Origin: Certhia americana
Taxonomy: Eukaryota > Chordata > Aves > Passeriformes > Certhiidae
DNA: 64,000 bases
Direction: 5' to 3'
Assembly: GCA_018697195.1 (NCBI GenBank)
Contig: CM031857.1
Location: forward strand, 56,413,238 to 56,477,237
The notes under the pieces are model-generated. The model did not search any database, had not been told where the DNA came from, and worked only from the letters and a program-made list of their open reading frames with translations. A program made the translations under genes and the position numbers. Shown piece by piece: positions 1 through 14,445 of the stretch; within the stretch, counting starts at the first letter, position 1, and every line of letters begins with the position of its first letter.

Positions 1-2031
1 GGGCTGGCTGGGCAGTGGTCTGGTCCCCAGAATATTTATACTTCCATTTACCTCAACTCAGAGACAAAGCCGAAGAAAATTCCTGGCCATACACAAACTT
101 GGGGAAGCAACTAAGCCAGACCTCTCTCCTGGCACTAACAAAACAAACCAGAACTAGATGGGCAGGTTTAGGTGACTAACTCTCAGCCTCTGCAAAAGAC
201 TTGGAGGGCAGCAGTCTCCCACCCTTCCAGGAGAGTCTCTGGGAGCAGTCCACCCTCCCAGAGCCATGCTGAGGACTTACATACCATCTTGAGGAGACTC
301 AGTTCTGTTTCTTCGACATTTTCACCTTGCCTTTACCTCTTCCCCAGTCTGCAAGAAAACACAAAACTCTTTTCCCCTCTCCCTTGAACATCTGCCCCTC
401 TGTACTCATCTTCTCCCATTCTGTTCTTAGGAACAACTGACCAGGCTAACGTTTATATGGTGAAAGACAGGTAAGGCATATCCCACAATAGTGCTTGTAT
501 CAAATTTTGGTCCCAGAAATTCTGAAATAGTTTTCTATTGCCCTTTTTTTTCCAGAGCATGGGCTCCCATGGTCTCTTATGCTGACATTAATGCAGCTTT
601 TATTTGCCTGAGAAGCATGAAGTGCATGGACATAGCAGAGAATAAGGGCCTACATATTTATTTAGTAGATTAAAGATCTTATATTAGTTAAAAAGACACA
701 AATATTGAGGAGGAAAAGTACTGCACAGCATAGGTCTCAAGAATAGTCAGATTCCAATTACTGTAATTATATCTTTCAACGGTAAAGTATGAAAAGTATC
801 ACTTAAATGAGGGAACAAGGAAAGCAGAGAGAACAGTAGCTTATTTCTCATCTTATCTTTGTCTCCCTGCCATTTTACTGAATTGCCATGATTACTTTTT
901 GTTAAAGTCTTTTCATTTTTCTCACTGTTCTCTTGAGGATATAAGGCTAGGTGAACAAAGAAGGGTTATCAACCAAAATTCAATTTCACAAACTCCTAAA
1001 GGGAAATATTTATGAAAATGCAGACTTCAGAAAGATCAGGTTCCTGTCTAACTTTCCTTTATAAGTTTGAGCAGCGAATGAACAAAAGCAAATGTTTCAG
1101 TGTTCTTTTTTGGTTGGAGGCTGGGCAAAATTAAACTTCCCACAGAAGGAAGTCAGAAAAACCTGCCTTCTTGTCCAGGTTTTTTACTTTCTTGCCTTCC
1201 TGAAACTTCCCCATCTCCATTCTTTTCAGCAACTAGGGGTGGGGTTAGCTGTCATTGAGCTATTGCTGCAATTGTCTCTCACTGCCAGCACGTTCCTGCA
1301 CTGGCTGCAGCTGAGCTCCCCACCACCTCCTGCTTTCCTACCAATAGGATGACATGTCTTGGACCATGAATTACACTTTGTGTAACCTTGCCCCATTAAA
1401 TTGCGCGTCCATCAGTGAAAGCAATACCTTTCTCTTTGAAAGAGGAAGGTATCTTCTCAGCATTGACGGTGCCAAAATAACTCCGCAAATATTTTCTCCT
1501 GCAAACTCAGTTTCTCAACACAATACAAGGCCTTTATCCTTCTCAACAGTCCAGAAAACTCCAGCAGGCTTAACACAATGAAGTGCAGTGCACAGGAGTC
1601 CATTGGGCATGAGGCAACCTCAGAGCACAGGAGTCAAGCACAAGCTGACACATTCCCTGTGGCAGGGCTACTAAAAACCACTGTTTTTCTAAAGGAAATC
1701 ACAGACAGAGTTTCTGTCATTTTCCCTTTTAGTGTCAAGGCAGAGGGTTCAGAAGAAGAGGGGAAGAAGAGATGTATGGAGAAATAATGATGAAAAGCAA
1801 AGAGAGGAAGGAGTGTGAGATTAACATCTCAGACATGAATGGGAAGGTAATAGGAGGAGATGCATTTCTAGCAGCATCCATTCTGCCCAGTGGACATCTA
1901 GGTTGGTGACCAGTGTCTGACAGTACTCCAGTTGGACATGCAAATGGACAAGGGAAGGAAACTAGCCCCACAGGCCCAGTTACATCCTCGCTAGGAAATT
2001 TGGGTTTACTGTCAACACAGCTCGATGCAGC
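1..2031. other. Intergenic, nothing recognised
   Basis: Unique-looking sequence with short open frames only; no repeat family, RNA gene or exon could be supported. Confidence 0.6.
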
Positions 2032-2253
2032 TCAGGAGAAGGCAAATGATGACATCCTGTGACTTGGGCAGGATAGGGAGGGCACACATCTCTCAGCAAG
2101 AGATGGTGGGGCAGCTGTGACAAAGTCTGTGACACCATGTGCAAACATGTCCCCAGTCCCTGCTTGGCCTGGGTACACCTGAGTAATGAAGGCCTGGACA
2201 TCCTGTGTGCCTTGCCCTTCTGCTCTGCAGAGGATTTTTCCATCTGAGGTCTC
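2032..2253 (-). CDS. Candidate exon-like segment, unrecognised
   Basis: On the minus strand a CCTATTGCAG acceptor is followed by 73 open codons (ETSDGKILCRAEGQGTQDVQ...) and a stop. All three minus frames are open across much of this more GC-rich segment, which weakens the case. No family recognised. Confidence 0.12.
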   Translation of the reverse strand, partial: ETSDGKILCRAEGQGTQDVQAFITQVYPGQAGTGDMFAHGVTDFVTAAPPSLAERCVPSLSCPSHRMSSFAFS

Positions 2254-3210
2254 CTGCAATAGGACTGAACATAGAATAAACACAGAAAGAAATCTGTTTT
2301 GCTGTAAGAAGCCTCCTGTGCTGCATTATTCATATTTCTCTGTCTCTAGTGAAAGCCCTGCAGAGGTTTGGTGAGGTGGCAGAACTGTATGGGTCCATCT
2401 TCCTAATGCAGATAATTCACAGAACTACAAGGAGCAAGACAGAAGAAGAGTTATTAACATTGCTTTAAACTTCAATGGAATAATTTGATGACTGAAATTC
2501 AGCTCTTTTTTAAGTAGAAATTAGTAGTCATGAACACTGCATTTCAAGGTAACCCTGCTTAAATTAAACCAGACAGTACTGAACTCTCACTGGAACCTAT
2601 TAAATTAATGGCAGAAGTCTTTAGCAAAGCCTTTTCCCCCCTTCTAAACTGTGATAAGTGAGGAATTAGTGTTTTTAAAACAGAAATGCAGTTTAAAAAT
2701 TCTGAGTGTTGAAACTCATACAGAACACTTAGCTTCTCCACTAATGCCAGATAACTCCTACACAAACCAGCTCAAGGTAATATGGGTCAGAAATGGAAAA
2801 ATGCTGATAGAAGCTCAGTTGTAAACTACAGACATAATGCTTATAAAAGCAACTTGTAAAAAAGCAAGTAATATTATGTGGGTGAAGGCTGGAATTGCAT
2901 GCAGACAGGAACCAGATAAGAAAGGAAGGGCATATTTTGAACAGGCATTTGAACACCTTCAGTACAGATGCAGTAGATTCTTGTATGAAGTCTTGAAATA
3001 AAGGAAGTCTCCCTTCTGAGAAACTGTGTTTTGGCAGAGCAAGGAATAATGACCTCAATGCAGGAGTCTTTAAGCAAAATTTCTGTCTTTTTTTGATGGA
3101 GCTCAGACTTTATGATAATAGAGCTACCTTCCAGCCTTGGAGTCTTTGAATCTCTGCATAGGGATGTATGCACATAGAGTTTATCTAAAGCTCTCCATCT
3201 AGTGGCAGTT

Positions 3211-3470
3211 CACAGAATCACAGGACTGTAAACTCCTTGGGATTGGAAGGGGCCCTTCCAAGGCTTCTTAGTCCACCTATCCTGCAACAATCAGGGATGC
3301 CTTCCACTATGTCAGATTGATCAGAGCCCCATCCAATCTGACCTTGAGTGTCTCCATGTTCGGGGTATCTACCACCTCTCTGGACAACCTGTGCCAAAGC
3401 CTCACTGCCCTCATTGCAACCTAAACCGACTCTCCTTTGGTTTAGAATGGAGTTGTAAAGAACCATGTGA
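3211..3470 (-). mobile_element. CR1 LINE 3' fragment
   Basis: Starts with CACAGAATCACAGGACTG, the complement of the CR1 terminal repeat, then GGATTGGAAGGGGCCCTTCC. It continues through the typical 'accacctctctggacaacctgtgcc' portion, read as the antisense of the element. It is 5' truncated, as most CR1 copies are, with no coding capacity. The right edge is approximate. Confidence 0.85.
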
Positions 3471-5134
3471 TGTTGGTGAAATTTGGTGGAGGCTCAGTCA
3501 GGTTGTAGCTATGCACTGAGTAAATACTGCACGTGCACACAGAGATACAGGTCAGCCTCAACCCACTGCCCAACTCTGTCTTCATTGTCTTCTCTGACTG
3601 TCTCGCTCCTCACTGTAACACAGTCATCCACAGTCATTTCCTGTTCCCAGTAATAATTACAAGGGAAAAAAACTGTGAAGATCATCAGCTTCCTTAGGAC
3701 TTTCTCAGCCTATGACTATCTTTCCTTTGAGATGAGTTATCCTTGTAACTATGTTATTATGCTATCCTTTTGAATACTTTTTAATGTGGATGTTCGAGCC
3801 TTGGAATTGGTGCAGGTGAGATAATAGAACACAGAGCAAAGTAAGGATGAAAGGACCACCAAAGATCCTAGCCAGCTTTGTGGACCTGTGTCTCTAAAAA
3901 ATACCACTATAAGGAGCAGAGAGAGAATGTGAGGGGAAAGGAAAAAGGGAGGAAGGGTACAGGAAAAGGTAAAAAATCTTTCTTATTCAAACTCTTCTAT
4001 GCACTTATCTATAAATCAAATAGAACCTCTCTGCAGTTCCATCATGGTCACTGAGGTGGTAAATGCAAGGTCTGGGGACATACAGAGTGTTAACCTTGAT
4101 CCTTCATCTGTGCTTTCAGGGTGAACTTTTTACATAGCTCTGGATCAGTGACCAAGTTCAGAAGTGTCTCCTGCTTCTTTTCTGGTGAAAATGAGGTCCT
4201 CCCCATGGGTGCCTGAAAAGTGTGGGCACAAGTGTCCCCTTCATTCTTCCTCTCCACTAGAGCTCTCACTGGATTTGGTGGGAGACAGCTTCAAACAAGG
4301 CCGAAGGTCACTGGAAAACCATCTGCAGTTTTTCAGGCTTTCAGCCAAGTTTTCTGCAGTTGATTGTTGGCTGGCTTGCAGATTTTCCAGCTGTTTGATT
4401 GAATTTATTGTTTCTTTCCCTTGCTCTCTAGCTTATGGGCTGATACTCTGGCCGGATGGTCCCAAGCTGGGACTGACTATCTTGCCTTTCTGCTCCCTCA
4501 TTGTGCTATTGATCCAGAAGTCAAGCTGCCATCTGCCAGCCTTACTTTTCTAAACTCAGTCGCCTTATGCTTTTTTACATAAAGATAATTTCATATTACC
4601 TTCACATGCCCCATCACTATCCTGATGCATGACTGGCTGAGGAACAGCAGGAGCAAAGAAAACTCTCGTGTCATGAAATGCTGCAGAGGCCCATCCCTGA
4701 CTCCATTTGGGGCAGAGCAGAGTTGACAAGTCTGTCTTTGTATTTGTGTTTCTCTGTATCAACCCTAAAGATGGAATGGATTCCTTGATGCCTCTCTTTG
4801 GTCAGAGAAATGCCATCCTATACAGGAGACACCTTGTTCAACATACTCAGAAAAAGCTCTCTGTATGACAGACAAGCAGATTTCTCAGCACAACTGTTTT
4901 TATTAAGTTCTTTATTGCAACATGAAAAAAAATTATTCAACATATTGAATCTTTGGGAATTTTTGTTTTGGAACTATATAGTAGCTGTTTTTTTCCTTAG
5001 AATAAAAACAATAGTTTGATAAAAATATACAAGATATATACACCCATAGAATTTAAGAATGACAAAGAAGCATTAAAACTTCAAGTGTTATTTTTAAATG
5101 GAAGAAACATAAATGTTGGAGACCATGTCATTAA
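3471..5134. other. Intergenic between two CR1 copies
   Basis: A 129-codon plus frame at 4164-4553 has no recognisable motif and normal intergenic composition. No other structure seen. Confidence 0.6.
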
Positions 5135-5392
5135 ATCATAGAATCATTAAGGTTGGAAAAGACTTCCAAGAACATTGAGTCCAGCCTTTGACCAAACACC
5201 ATTATGCCAATTAAACCACAGCACTAAGCACGATGTCCAGTTGTTTCTTGAACAGTTTCTGGGATGGTGACTCCACCACCTTCCTGGATAGTCTATTCTA
5301 TTGTCTGACTCTCCTTTCACTGAAGAAATGCTTCCTGATGCCCAGTCTGAAGTACTCCTGGTGCTTCAGGCCATTTCCTTGTCTTCATCAAC
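5135..5392 (-). mobile_element. CR1 LINE 3' fragment
   Basis: Begins ATCATAGAATCATTAAGG then TTGGAAAAGACTTCCAAGA. It includes GGGATGGTGACTCCACCACC and the 'tttcactgaagaaatgcttcctgatgcccag' region, all hallmarks of CR1 3' ends in antisense. About 258 bp; non-autonomous remnant. This is the best preserved CR1 in the window. Confidence 0.92.
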
Positions 5393-8300
5393 AATGTCAA
5401 TCCAATGTTGTTTGGCTTTTTCCTTAAAATAATACAACCAGTAAACAAGAAACCAGACTATAAACAGAGCAAGAAATAAATCCATGCAGATGATTTCAGC
5501 ATTAAACAGCTTGCCCTTTCTGCCCTTTCTCCAGGAAAACAACTGCTCCTGATGTCATAATGCTTGTATATCCAGAAAAAGCATTATAAATTACCCTTAA
5601 CAGAAATCTGCAGATGTGCAAAAACAGGCCATTTGGTAGATGGAGGTGGTTCATTTTCTTACCATCAACTTCTCCTACCTTATATGCTTGAGATTTAGAT
5701 GATTATGTAGCTTGACGTTTCCACTCTCATGACAGACTTCTGAGAGGCGTCTCTTCTTTGGGGCAGTGTCCCACCCTTCCCTACACACATGGTCCTTCCC
5801 TCTGAGTATCAAACTCATGTAGAAACAGCAGGTAGCTGCTGCGACTCTTGCACAAAGTGCATCTTGACTGTCTTTTGACCTGCTTCTGCTCCTTTTAACC
5901 TCAACAGAAAAAATCCCCGCAATTGTATATGAGTGGGAACTAACTTGCTGACCTCCTCCGTGGACATCTCCTGGGTGGCCTTTTTTCTTTGTTGACTCTG
6001 ATGAGTGTGTTGTCTGATCATCTTCAGCCCAAAGACCTATGGCTTTATCCTTCAGTTTTGGTCTTCCAGTATATAAGGGGTCACAAGACAGCTTCTTTCA
6101 CAATATACAAATTAAAATTGGACGGGGAGAAAAGGAACATTAAGGAAAGGGAAGGACACACATGGTCTTTCAGCTCCATGGGTGTCTGTCACTCTGTTTT
6201 TCTCCATTGTTTATTTTACTGTCTTAGTAAGTCAATAGAAATTCTATTAGTATATTGTTCATTTCCTCGCTTACTAACTCTCAAAATGTGAGATTTTCAT
6301 TTCAACATGAGAATTTGCTGGTTTTTTCTTTAAAACACATAAAAAGAGAAATGACAAGAGCATTTGTGTTGTTAATGTATCTGGTACAAACCACTAAGGA
6401 AGGAAAAAAAGTCCTGAAAACCTAAAGGGGAAAGGAAGACGTATAACCATGTCTAACTAACAAAACATTGGATAAAAAGAAGGAATCAGGTGAAATTTTT
6501 AACTGACTGAGGACTTACCTCATTAAAAACTACAAACACAGGGAAAACAAGGAAGATCCTTGGGATCCAGGTGACCTGGAAATTCAACCTGCAAAGCTTA
6601 TGTGGCTGTTCCTTCCTCTAAATATAAAACACATGAAAGCTCTCAATCAGTTTTGCACACAGTAAATTATTAATGTGTAGCAGCAAGAAAATCTCACTTT
6701 GTGACTCTGACTCAACCTATGAAAAGATAAAGAAATTTTGTGGAACGCAAGCAATTGAAAATTATAATTGTAAATGAAAACAGCTCATGCTTCTAGAAGC
6801 ATAAGGTAAACATTTACCAAGTGGCCTCTTGAAGCAGACAAACAGAACATTACTGAGTCAGAGTATATTATAGCCAAAAATGGCTTGATGTTTTTCTGGC
6901 ACCAAATAACAGGTCCAAGTGCCCATCCCTGAAATCCTTGTATAGTGATTCAGGTATTGGCTGCATATACAGAAGATGTGTGTACACCTGGGGAATGGTA
7001 ATGTCCCATCAGGGTTAGTACTGTAAAAATTAATATGAGAGAAACAATTGAGTATAATAAGACATTCTGGACATTTTTCATACTGGGAATCTCACCTCTG
7101 AGAAACACAAAATGGGCAATTAAAAATATTTATTGAACTACCTCCCTCTGGATATCGAAATATGAAGGGTTCATTATGCAATGCTGTAATTGCAGCAAGA
7201 GAGGACAATTTAAAGTAGCTTAAAAAATTAATTTTGACACAAATGCAAGATCGTTCCCTGACTGGATAATAGTTATGCACATGGGAGGAAAAAAAAAAAA
7301 AAAAGCCATTTTTAACTGCAATCAAATCTTCATTTGGCTATTAAAGGAAAATAGGATAAAGGGCACTTGAATGCAGAGACATCCAGAATGCAGTGAGCAG
7401 TTCAGCAGAGCTCTTGTTTCAGACCAAAAAAAATGAGAGAAAGAGAATTTGCATTGAGCTCTTCCCATATGAATTTCAGCACACTACAGAAAAGACTACT
7501 GGGAATAAAAAAATAAGGGTAAGTTACCCTCCCCCACAGGCCATTTCTCAAGTCATTGAGACACTGAACCTGCCCTTACCTCGTATTGTTTCACCATGAC
7601 AGCAATGAACCAGCAATTCCACATCTTCCCAGGCACTTTCTTTCCTGGGAATCAAATTCCACCTGAACTTTGTGCTGAAGCCAAGAAGACTTCTGAGTGC
7701 AAGCTTCTTCAGAAGATGACAGTCACTTGTTCACTCAAACAATGAGATGACTACCGGGCTCTGTTGTAGGTGAAATCTGGCTTCTTTAGCCTGTGAGCAA
7801 AAATAACAGCAACCAACCACTGGAAGTTACAAACACTTTTTCTTAATGAAATTTGAACAGTGGAGTAGGACCTGGGTGGTAGAGTGTGTGTGTTTCACTC
7901 TCCATATAATAAGTGCACATTTTTTTCTGAATCAGTAAAAGTACATTTGATTAAATAAAAATTAAGAAGTGCAAAACTTTAAAAGAACAGCTTTTAAAAG
8001 AACATCATGAAGACGGCTTCAGCTGTTTAAATACAGAAGTCCAGGGAAATTCTAGACTCCCTACAGCACCTGACACACCTGCATGTGGCTAGCATGCCAC
8101 ATTAATACCACACTAGTTCTCTTAGTAGGTACCTGTGGATAACTTCGGTCAATTCTCTGCAACAGTATAAAGGAGCTGATGTAACTTGCTGTTGCTAAAA
8201 TATCTCTACATCTAGAGGATTATAAAATGAAAAGAAGTTTTATAATTCAGTAGTGCAGCATCTCAGCCTTCATTTTCTTTTATTTTCCTTAAATTTTCCT

Positions 8301-9779
8301 TTCTGCCTGGCCAAAGAAGAACTGTACTTTCTCATAAAAGATGTTCATTGATTTCAGCATGCTGAGGTGTAAGCCCCCAGCAGGGCTATGTATGTTTTGT
8401 GCTTCACATCATTTTGTAGATGGATAGCCAGTAAAGAAATGGGGTGTATTTTGCCTAGGGACAGTGGAAAGGGAATGCAACAGCCCTGCGAGTTGTTTGA
8501 GGTGAAGATTCCCTGATTGAAGCAGGGTTTGAGTTCTCCACTCCCGGGTACTTACAATGCATGCAAATACTCTGTTCACTGACAGCCTAGTGTTACAAAA
8601 CTTTGCTCATTCTGCCTGTCTCAGCTTTGTGCATTGCCCTTTTGACTCTCCAAAGAGAATTTGAATAGAATGAAACAACTTTGTTCCCATTGTGATCACA
8701 GTTCTCCTGATAAACACACCATTTCATGTGGTGGAGAGTTTTTTTCTTCTAGCATCTTTTAAAAGACACCCCCCGCACACACTCACACCAAACAGTACAA
8801 CAACACAAAGAGAACAATAACTTAAAACATGGGGATAGGGAATTTTAGTGTTTCTCTCTCTGCCATGATAAGCAAATAACTTCATATTTTTACTCTAACC
8901 TCTCTGAACCTTGGTCAAATTTGGATGAAAATTGAGTGGAATAATACATCCAGGGGTTTATCTAGGAGGATTTGGGTACAACAAACCAAATATTTATAGA
9001 AAAATTGTTAAATATTTGCAATCTGGGTTTCTGTATTGCTTAAAGTATTTTCAAAAATAGCTTTCGACTTCACCACAGTTTTTTTTAACTTGGAAGAGTT
9101 TGTTTTCTGAAAGTTTCTTTGTCCAGTTGCTCTTAGTTTTTTTCTCATATCTAAGTCCCTTCCAAGGATCTAAATCTTCCCTGTTCCAACCTTCCTCTGA
9201 AAGGTGAAGGAAATCTCAGTGTGGAGTCAGAGAGAGAGGAAAAGGAAGGAATAAAATGAACTACCCTTGAAATGCTTACAAGCATTGCCCCTGCAAGAAA
9301 TTTCCTAGGTGACTTCTGTAAATTATATTCTATAAACAAATATTTTTATTATGGTAACATAAAAAACACAAAGTAAAGTTGACAGCCTGATGGTGCAAGA
9401 TACTGGCAAAAATAACACAGCAAAATCTTTTTCTGACCCCAGGAGCCATGACCCTGCTGGGAAAGGGAGTGAACACTCTAATTCAAGGAAAAAGTTGGCT
9501 TTTAAACATTCTGCATTAAAAGTGGGTGGGAATTGCTTTCTAGAGAAGAAAATATATGGGCTAAGGTCCAAGTCCTGAAGTAAGAAGAAGAGATCAGCAT
9601 CTTTAGGAAGAAAGACAGAACAAAAACTTGCTGTATTATCATAAATTCATTAATGAAACAAATGCCTCATACTCTTACCAAGGCTTTACTGTCTTTGCCT
9701 GAGTCATAGTCTCCAAGACATCTGTATTACCTCATCTCAGCTGCTATTATTCAGGACAACACCCCCTGTGTTTCACTTT
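5393..9779. other. Intergenic, AT-rich
   Basis: Short A-runs (for example 18 A near 7290) and no feature otherwise supported. Confidence 0.6.
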
Positions 9780-10433
9780 CTAGGTAACAGCCTTGCATTT
9801 GACAATTTTGATCATATTATATTGTAATGCTCTGGGCCTTTGATTGTAAAATCTCATCTGTTTCTTCTCTCTGTGTTTAGAATGGAGAAAACCAGATGTA
9901 AAAGTAAGTGCAGGAACAGAATTGTGTAGATCGATGAGCAAACAAATGAATGAAAGTACCTTTAAAAGAAAAAAAAGAAAAAAAAACAACTTTGCCAGGC
10001 CCCATAAATAAGTATCAGGCATTATTAGGAACATAAATACAAAAATGTATAAAACATGAAAAATTATGTGTACGTTTGGAATGTATGAAAACTGTGGATA
10101 AGTAGTACATTTCTGTCCATTGGGACTTAAGCCTTCTCCTCTCCCATTTACTCTATAGTTAAAGAACTCATTTAGCATGCAAAACTGGATTTGGATTGCA
10201 CCTTCTTCCAAAAGGACCTTGGATCTTTTTAAGTGACTGCCCTGATCTCTTGTACTCCAGGCTGTGCTATTTCCTACTTTCTCCTGTGAAAATTGCTGAG
10301 TATTTTGTACAGCAGGTTGCAGTGAAAAGAAAAGGAAATACATACATTTTGTGTCTATGAATGAACTTCTAACCTGCTGTGCAAAGTACCAAAGAAATAT
10401 ATTTGGTTTCAAACCTGATTTCCAAGCAGGCAT
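9780..10433 (-). other. 217-codon open frame of unknown status
   Basis: The longest ATG-to-stop frame in the window. The conceptual product starts MPAWKSGLKP. It has two hydrophobic stretches, about residues 121-138 (VHIIFHVLYIFVFMFLIM) and 147-168 (a Phe/Leu-rich run). The second arises from an A/G-rich low-complexity tract. No domain, signal peptide or homologue is recognised, and no splice or promoter context is evident. Such a length is unusual in AT-rich non-coding DNA but can occur by chance in 64 kb. Confidence 0.15.
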
Positions 10434-13400
10434 TCTTATTTATTCAAATAGTACATCCCCAGTGTGCCCATCATCTAACATCATCTCACATCCTTGTACT
10501 TAGGCATGGGATGCTCAGGCAGCAAAAGTATTTCTGTTAGGCATCCTGCAGTCCTATTGAAACAATGGAGTGCCCACACCATTGACCATGGTGGGTGGTG
10601 CTTTTGTAGATGAGCCTTTGAACTGGTTTGCCGTTATTAAAAACTAAATTAAACCATTTTTTTTCTGTACCAAACCAAGCTTTTTCACCCCTTCTCTCTT
10701 TTGCTTATCATTCTGTTTAATGAAAAAAATGAATGTTTTGTTTTCAGCATTATCTGATTCTGTTATGTCTCTTCATTTGAGTTCTGAAACAAACTCCAGT
10801 TGTTCACTCAGACTTCATTCATACTGAATCAAACTTCCAACCTGTAGTGGAGATGCTGCACAGTGCCACCCCAGTAGAACAGGGATCCACACTGGGAATT
10901 CTGGAATACAGACAGACTTTCTCCCACCATCCTACGCATCTATTTAGATGTTTTGTCATTGTTTGCTATTTATAAATAAGCAGCTTACCATTGCATGATA
11001 AAGACTTGAATGAAAAACACTTCACAATGCTTATGGAAAACTACTTGAAGTAGGAGCCACGTGGGTGCTCAACAGGAGGATTTTAAGTGTTTGTTAATCC
11101 TTGTGAACCTTTTATAGAGTCAATTTCTTTCACTGACTAGAAGAAAAATTAGAGCTGAAGACTATTAAGATACATTAAATTCTCAGACATTACTTTGCAG
11201 TAGAGCTAGGTGAAATCTTGCCATTCTGCCTGATAGACGTGAAGTTCTTCAAAAATGGGACAGGAAAAGCTGACCTCACTATAGTAAGCAGAATAAACCA
11301 GTTATACTTAGTCTCATTAGTGTTTATAAGAGGTTTTAGCTGGCTTCCTTCCTGACTGGCTATAACTGGCACAAACAATTTCCTTCTTTGAGAGCAGCTG
11401 TCACTGGTGTAGTTTCTCTTAGGGCCAGGAATGGAATAAAGCATTTATTCTCTTGAAACATCCTCCTTTGTGTGGCAGCCTATAAACAAATGGTAATGAT
11501 AACCAGACATTCATCAAATTGTGGGGAGGTGATTAGTGGGATGCCACAAGAATTAGTGTTCAGTCTAGGTACAATTGACATCTCTAGTTTCTTACACAAT
11601 CTAATAAATCTAGCTGCTGGAAAGGCTTCTCTCATTTCATTGGCTTACTAGCATAGTGTCAAGGTAAAGATTGCTATATCACCTTCTGCAATTATTCTTC
11701 TTTACTGTGTTTTTTTCCACTGCTTTTAAAGGACTGACTTCACAGACATCTGTCCATACTAGAAAGCAAAGCAAAATAGTTTAGAAGTAACATGACAGTG
11801 ATAGATGTTGCTATTTAGCACATTTCATAACCTCTTAGTCCAGAGGGACCACAGTGTGTGAGCCTGACTTGTACGGAGCAGAACCAAAGGGATTTTTCTG
11901 AATTCAGAACAGAGAACACAGAACCAGGTGAGATATGTTAAGCTGATATCTTGGTTTTGTGGACAATTGAACCAAATATCCTAAGCTGAAACTTACTGGG
12001 TTCTATTTCTAAGAAAACAACCTTGTCTCTCCTCACCATTTCTTCTGGAAATTCATTCCAGGGCCTTATAGCTGTGTCATTCAGACAATGAAGAAAAATT
12101 CCAACTCAAATTCATTCATTTTATTTCAATCCCCATACATTTGGAAACTGACTGTAAGTTTCTGAACTAGGAAAGAGAGCTTATTGTGAGAGCTTTTTCA
12201 GAGGTCAGGCTATACTTGCAGTTCAGACTCTCAAAAGCTTGGGGCCAAGCCACAAAAACTTACATTGCACTTTTCACAGGTCTGATTTCGCTAACTTTGC
12301 TATATTCCCATATTCCCATAGCTGAAAGTGGGAAAAGCTATCTCCCTTATTAAAGTATTCCAAAATTTTGTATAAGAAACCTTAAAATACATGTTTGGTC
12401 AATGAAAACAACATAGCATTGGTTTGTGCAGTTTCATACTGAGCTAAACCTCCAATTAAAATTTAACACTAGGAGGTAAATGCTTTAGACCATCTAAATG
12501 AAAGAATGCACAAAAACAGGAGTGCAACTTATGTTGATGGCAAGTTAAGATTTCACAGTTTAATTACGTATCAAATAGTCCATCAGCTTAACGAAACAGA
12601 AAATCAGGTTAATAAGCTAATAAATATAACAATTAAGCAAATACACACATATATATCATAAAAAGAGAATGATAATTAAATATATACCATTATAAGAAAA
12701 ATATCTTGAAGAATGTTTGGGGTCTTGGGAGCTGCTACACCCCATCCCAACAGCATTTGTTGTTGTTTGAACTAAAAAGCCCTATATGCGTCATTGCTGA
12801 TGCCTTTACCAATGTTTAGCCCAAATACAGGTATTTTTATGTAACTGCCAACTGCCCATTTAGTGGTCTTGCTAAAAACAGAACCTACATGAAGTGTGTG
12901 TAAGTGCAGTGCCACCCCTGATGTGTTATGAAGATATAAACATCTTAAGTCCAACGCATGGTTTGCAAGGCTTAACTTGGACCTCAAATGTTTCACGTAT
13001 GGACACAGTTTACAGCTGAGGAGCAGTGTTTTCCAATGGTGAAGAGCAAGGCAGTGGCCAGAGAAACAAACAAAATGGGTTAATTATCCAAGATGAATGA
13101 GAATTACAGCCAAAAAAGAGCATTCCAGTGCAGAACAAAATCAAAGTCGTGGTTATTAAATGTAAGAAAAAAATAAGAAAATGCCTAGATTGGAAAAACA
13201 GTACTGATACTACATGTTCTTTTTTTTAACTTTTTTTTTTTCTTTGTCACAGAAGATAACATTTGGAGTTTTTTATTTATATAAAGGGTTAGAAAAATAA
13301 TACTTGCAATGTATTATTTTATTGTACTTGAATGAGTTTAGAAACTGAGGAAGATGGTTGATAGAAGTCTGTATTAAGATATTCATGAGGTTAGAAAAAA

Positions 13401-14445
13401 TAAATAATAACTAAAGGAATTTTAAAGGTATTAGCAGGGTCATTATCCCATGAGCATGCCAAAAATATGGAAATTACACTTGATTGCTAGAAGAGGACAC
13501 AGATATTCTGATATTTATGTAATAAATATGTAATTATTAACAGCTGGGGCATTAAATGATATAAGTAAAGGAACTGTGGAGTTTTTCTAGGATGATGCCT
13601 TTAAAATCTGTCGATTTCTTGCTTTTCCAGGGCATTAAAGGTGTGAATGTAAGAATATTAGCAAATTAAAAGCAAGATTTTTGTTTGTCTTTTTATATTA
13701 ACACCAAATAATTTGAACTCTTAATCAGTTTTTCCCTAACCAGAGTTTGTAGTAATTTTTGCATGCCTATGCTGGATTGACACTAATAAAAATATTGATT
13801 GGTAATTAAGTTTTATGTAGTCCCCAAGCAAATGACGATTAAATCATTTCATGTCAGCACTGTTCCCTTGATTTTTTGTGGTTTAAACTCCTGAAGTATT
13901 TAGAGAAAGTATAGTCCTCAGTTTGCTACAATAAACAAGTCTAATAACAACTCAATCCCTTGTGGATAGTAAGATTCTTGTGAAATTCCACTGATCATTT
14001 CAGTAACTTTTATCTCTTCAATCAATAATCTTGAATATGGTAAATGGCAATTAAAAGAGAAATGGTAGCAAGAACCCAGTGAAATAACGTTGGGACTTTA
14101 ACTCTAGAAAGCACAATTTGTGCAACATACTCAAGGGTGCATTTGTCTTTTCTGTGGCCATATCATAGTCCTGACTGATTGCATGCAGCTCCAGAACTGG
14201 ACTCCAAAATTTATGTGTCTGTACATGTGTGTCTATATTACAGTCAGTAGCACCTAGCCAGCCATTAATCTGAACCTTAAATGAGCCTCTGCAGACTCCA
14301 TTCTCTGTAACAACTTGATCTTTGTTGTGTACCTTAGAGCCTCAGCAATCCAGCTCACATTGTGGCATGTATACTGCAGATGCTGAGATTTAGGAGCCTG
14401 AATCTTTACACCAAATAACCAGCTCAAATATCAATGTCTTTTCTT
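10434..14445. other. Intergenic, strongly AT-rich
   Basis: Very few open frames, especially 12.5-14.1 kb, which is dominated by A/T-rich runs. Nothing supported. Confidence 0.65.
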
